Source: JANQJA01 sp965267485 (GTDB lineage: Bacteria; Pseudomonadota; Gammaproteobacteria; Pseudomonadales; Azotimanducaceae). Taken from it: 64,000 bases of DNA. Shown here piece after piece: positions 61,928-64,000 of this stretch. The notes under the pieces are model-generated. The model saw only the letters and a program-made list of their open reading frames with translations, had not been told where the DNA came from and made no database searches. The stretch covers positions 4,092,001 through 4,156,000 of the forward strand of contig OZ254080.1 in the NCBI GenBank assembly GCA_965267485.1, read 5' to 3'. The position numbers were made by a program, and so were the translations under genes. The number at the start of each line of letters is the position of its first letter. The stretch's first letter is position 1.

Positions 61928-64000
61928 TTAACGGCCCTTAGCTTCCGGATCTTTGAAACCCACAAGAAAGCTTCCTAGTCGCGACGCTAGCCGCGTAATA
62001 TCCGGACCGACAATATAGGCAGCCGGAACAACTAATAGTGTTAGCAGGGTGGAAGAAGCGAGCCCCCCAATGATGAGTGCGCCCATTGCGTTTCGCCACT
62101 CCGAGCCATCTCCTGATGACAGCGTTACTGGAATCATGCCAAATATTGCCGCAAAGGCTGTCATAAGTACGGGTCGCAGGCGTTCCGGGCCCGCTTTGAC
62201 CATCGCTTCACTGGCGGAAAGGCCTTCTTCGCGAAACTGGTTCGCTCGATCGACGAGCAAAATGCCGTTTTTCATAACGATTCCCATCAGCGCGATGAGG
62301 CCAATTTGAGCAAACAAACTCATTTCCTGGTTTGTGAGCCAAAGCGCCGTGAATGCGCCTGAGAAGCAGAGCGGGGCGGACAACATGATAACAAGAGGTT
62401 GGCCGAAGCTATTGAACTGACTGGCAAGCACGATGTAGAGCGCCATTATTGCCAGCACAAATGCGCCAAGAATGGAGTCAGCACTCTCGCGCATTCGTCT
62501 CACCTGACCCTCGAACAGCACGGAAATTTCTGGTGGTTGCTCGATGCGATCCAGAACGGACTGGACGATCAATGCGGCATCTCCCAGTGCCGTGTCGCTA
62601 CCGGCATTCGCAAAAACGGACACTTTGCGCGCGCGATCCTGGCGCTCTATTCTGCCGGGGCCGTCTCTATAGGTAAGATCAACTGCACTGGGTAGGTCAA
62701 CAAGGTTTCCGGTGCGGGTTCTTACCTGCATCTGGGAAATATATTCAACGGAGCTGCGATCGGCTTCGCGAAGCCTCACGTTGATGTCGTATCTGGAGCC
62801 TTGCTGTTCATAGCTGCCGACGTCGATACCCGCAATCAGGATCCTGCTGGTCGTTGCAATTGTTCGCGCGGAAATGCCCAGGTCGCCTGCACGTTCTCGA
62901 TCGATGTCCAGAATGAGTTCAGGGCGACCCGGTTCATACCCACTTCTCACGTCTGACAGACTGAGTTCGCGCTCCAGTTCATCGACAACCTGATCAGCGT
63001 AAGCGCGGGATGTTTCGAGATTATCCCCCTGAACAACGAGTTCGATGTCAGCGGTCGCGAGCCCGCCGCCAGATACCCACGATACCTCACTGATGTTCAT
63101 CGTCCGTGCATGGGGGACAGTTTGTTTCGTTACAGCACGAACCTCATCCATGATAACGAACTGCCCTTTATCCCGGCGCTGCTTCTTGGTCAGCGTTCCG
63201 TAGAGATCTATCCGATTCGTCTGCCCTGCGCTACCTGCGCCAATAGTGAGGAAGAGGTTTTCAACGTGGTCGACTGACCTGATAGCATCATCCAAAATAC
63301 TGGCGTAGCGTTTTGTCTCAGAAATGGCCGTGCCAGCTGGCAATTCGACTGTTCCTCTGAACTCGCTGCGGTCTGCTTTCGACGTAAATCCCCCAGGAAT
63401 CTCGGCGGCCACAAGCCCGCCTAGATAGACAGATGCAACAGCGAGCGCTAGTACAATGTAGCGCCCACGTATCGAGGCGGCCACGACTTTACCATAGCCT
63501 TGGGCCATCCTTTTGTGGAATTGCTCCAGATGGTATAGCGGGCCGTCTTGCTTTAACGGTGCAAGAAATCTTGAACACAACATCGGACTCAGTGTCAATG
63601 CGACCAACAACGAAACTGAGACTGAGAAAACAATGGCCAAGCCGTACTCACCAAAGAACTGACCCACGATGCCATCCATAAATCCAATGGGGACGAACAC
63701 CGCTAACGTCGCAAAGGTGCCGGCCATAACTGCCAGGCTAACTCGCTGCGTGGCAGTAGATGCCGCCAGCAATCTCGGCACGCCTTCATCCACATCCTTT
63801 TGCACGGCTTCTACAACGACAATCGCGTCGTCGACGAGTAATCCGATGGCGACCGTCAGCGCCAGTAACGTCAAAATATTGAGTGTGAAGCCTGCGATAT
63901 CGAAAGCAAAGAAAGTCGCAATCAGCGAAGTCGGAATCGCAGTAGCTACAATCAGTGTCGACTGCCAACTGGCGAGAAAGAAGAATGTGATGAGGACAAC
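61928..64000 (-). CDS. RND efflux transporter, HAE1-like (5' end outside window)
   Basis: The frame is open from the window edge to the stop at 61928, about 690 residues. Upstream of an internal TTG at 63874 the same frame continues (VVLITFFFLASWQSTLIVATAIPTSL-like region), so that TTG is not the start. The helix-4 motif GLLVDDAIVVVEAVQKD has the DD pair, and helix 10 has GIVMKNGILLVDRANQ with its Lys, so the proton path is intact, unlike the RND pump at 42515-45673. It has the AT-richer base use of the island. Adaptor and channel genes, if any, lie beyond the edge. Confidence 0.88.
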   Translation of the reverse strand, partial: VVLITFFFLASWQSTLIVATAIPTSLIATFFAFDIAGFTLNILTLLALTVAIGLLVDDAIVVVEAVQKDVDEGVPRLLAASTATQRVSLAVMAGTFATLAVFVPIGFMDGIVGQFFGEYGLAIVFSVSVSLLVALTLSPMLCSRFLAPLKQDGPLYHLEQFHKRMAQGYGKVVAASIRGRYIVLALAVASVYLGGLVAAEIPGGFTSKADRSEFRGTVELPAGTAISETKRYASILDDAIRSVDHVENLFLTIGAGSAGQTNRIDLYGTLTKKQRRDKGQFVIMDEVRAVTKQTVPHARTMNISEVSWVSGGGLATADIELVVQGDNLETSRAYADQVVDELERELSLSDVRSGYEPGRPELILDIDRERAGDLGISARTIATTSRILIAGIDVGSYEQQGSRYDINVRLREADRSSVEYISQMQVRTRTGNLVDLPSAVDLTYRDGPGRIERQDRARKVSVFANAGSDTALGDAALIVQSVLDRIEQPPEISVLFEGQVRRMRESADSILGAFVLAIMALYIVLASQFNSFGQPLVIMLSAPLCFSGAFTALWLTNQEMSLFAQIGLIALMGIVMKNGILLVDRANQFREEGLSASEAMVKAGPERLRPVLMTAFAAIFGMIPVTLSSGDGSEWRNAMGALIIGGLASSTLLTLLVVPAAYIVGPDITRLASRLGSFLVGFKDPEAKGR

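Overview
The window is high-GC DNA with dense, mostly short-spaced gene clusters. Gene content points to a free-living, probably marine gammaproteobacterium: an MshQ-like pilus-locus protein, several PEP-CTERM exported proteins, H-NOX and c-di-GMP signalling, RND and EmrAB-type efflux, acyl-CoA metabolism, and the DUF1501/DUF1800 pair. No rRNA or other taxonomic marker is present, so the lineage is an inference.

Layout. 1-3015 (minus): a surface-sugar-like cassette of aldolase, CMP-sugar synthetase and HisC-like aminotransferase, cut by the window edge. 3203-6068 (plus): STAS-like and HDOD proteins, then a thioredoxin-fold redox protein whose frame crosses an in-frame TGA exactly at the active site and is followed by a SECIS-like hairpin (candidate selenoprotein), then a small ArsC/glutaredoxin-like protein. 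6061-10262: acyl-CoA ligase, aldo/keto reductase and a STAS-like protein on the minus strand, diverging from an LLM-family oxidoreductase. 10362-17230: tandem universal stress protein, PAS histidine kinase, and a giant MshQ-like secreted protein. 17386-21134: acyl-CoA dehydrogenase, then an H-NOX nitric-oxide sensor paired with a degenerate-GGDEF/intact-EAL phosphodiesterase. 21147-28040: methyltransferase-like, VOC and hybrid-kinase genes, a tandem-domain PPK2, a PEP-CTERM protein and two small membrane proteins. 28105-35904: BCCT transporter, DUF1501/DUF1800 (the latter frameshifted), DMT transporter, alanine-racemase-fold enzyme, sterol-desaturase-family oxygenase. 36052-37975: a cupin whose C terminus is built from a 15-bp tandem repeat next to an IS3-family insertion. 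38003-42322: a three-gene signalling operon. 42515-50166: an RND pump and an EmrAB-like pump on either side of a divergent marR. 50163-60379: oxidoreductase, LuxR-HTH/hydrolase fusion, three PEP-CTERM proteins, esterase, lipase, and a cassette of unknown genes. 60547-64000: a tRNA-Met 3' fragment (probable att site), then visibly AT-richer DNA with a higBA-like toxin-antitoxin pair, a decayed IS91-family transposase and a partial RND pump.

Two observations stand out. First, the split thioredoxin-fold frame at 4620-5717 only makes sense if TGA at 4959 is read as selenocysteine. Second, four genes (three PEP-CTERM proteins and the cupin) share an 18-bp upstream motif close to TGTCGARATTCTTTACAG lying 63, 63, 50 or 52 bp upstream of a sigma-54-type -24/-12 element. 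This looks like one enhancer-controlled regulon for exported proteins, although no exosortase or sigma-54 activator lies in the window.
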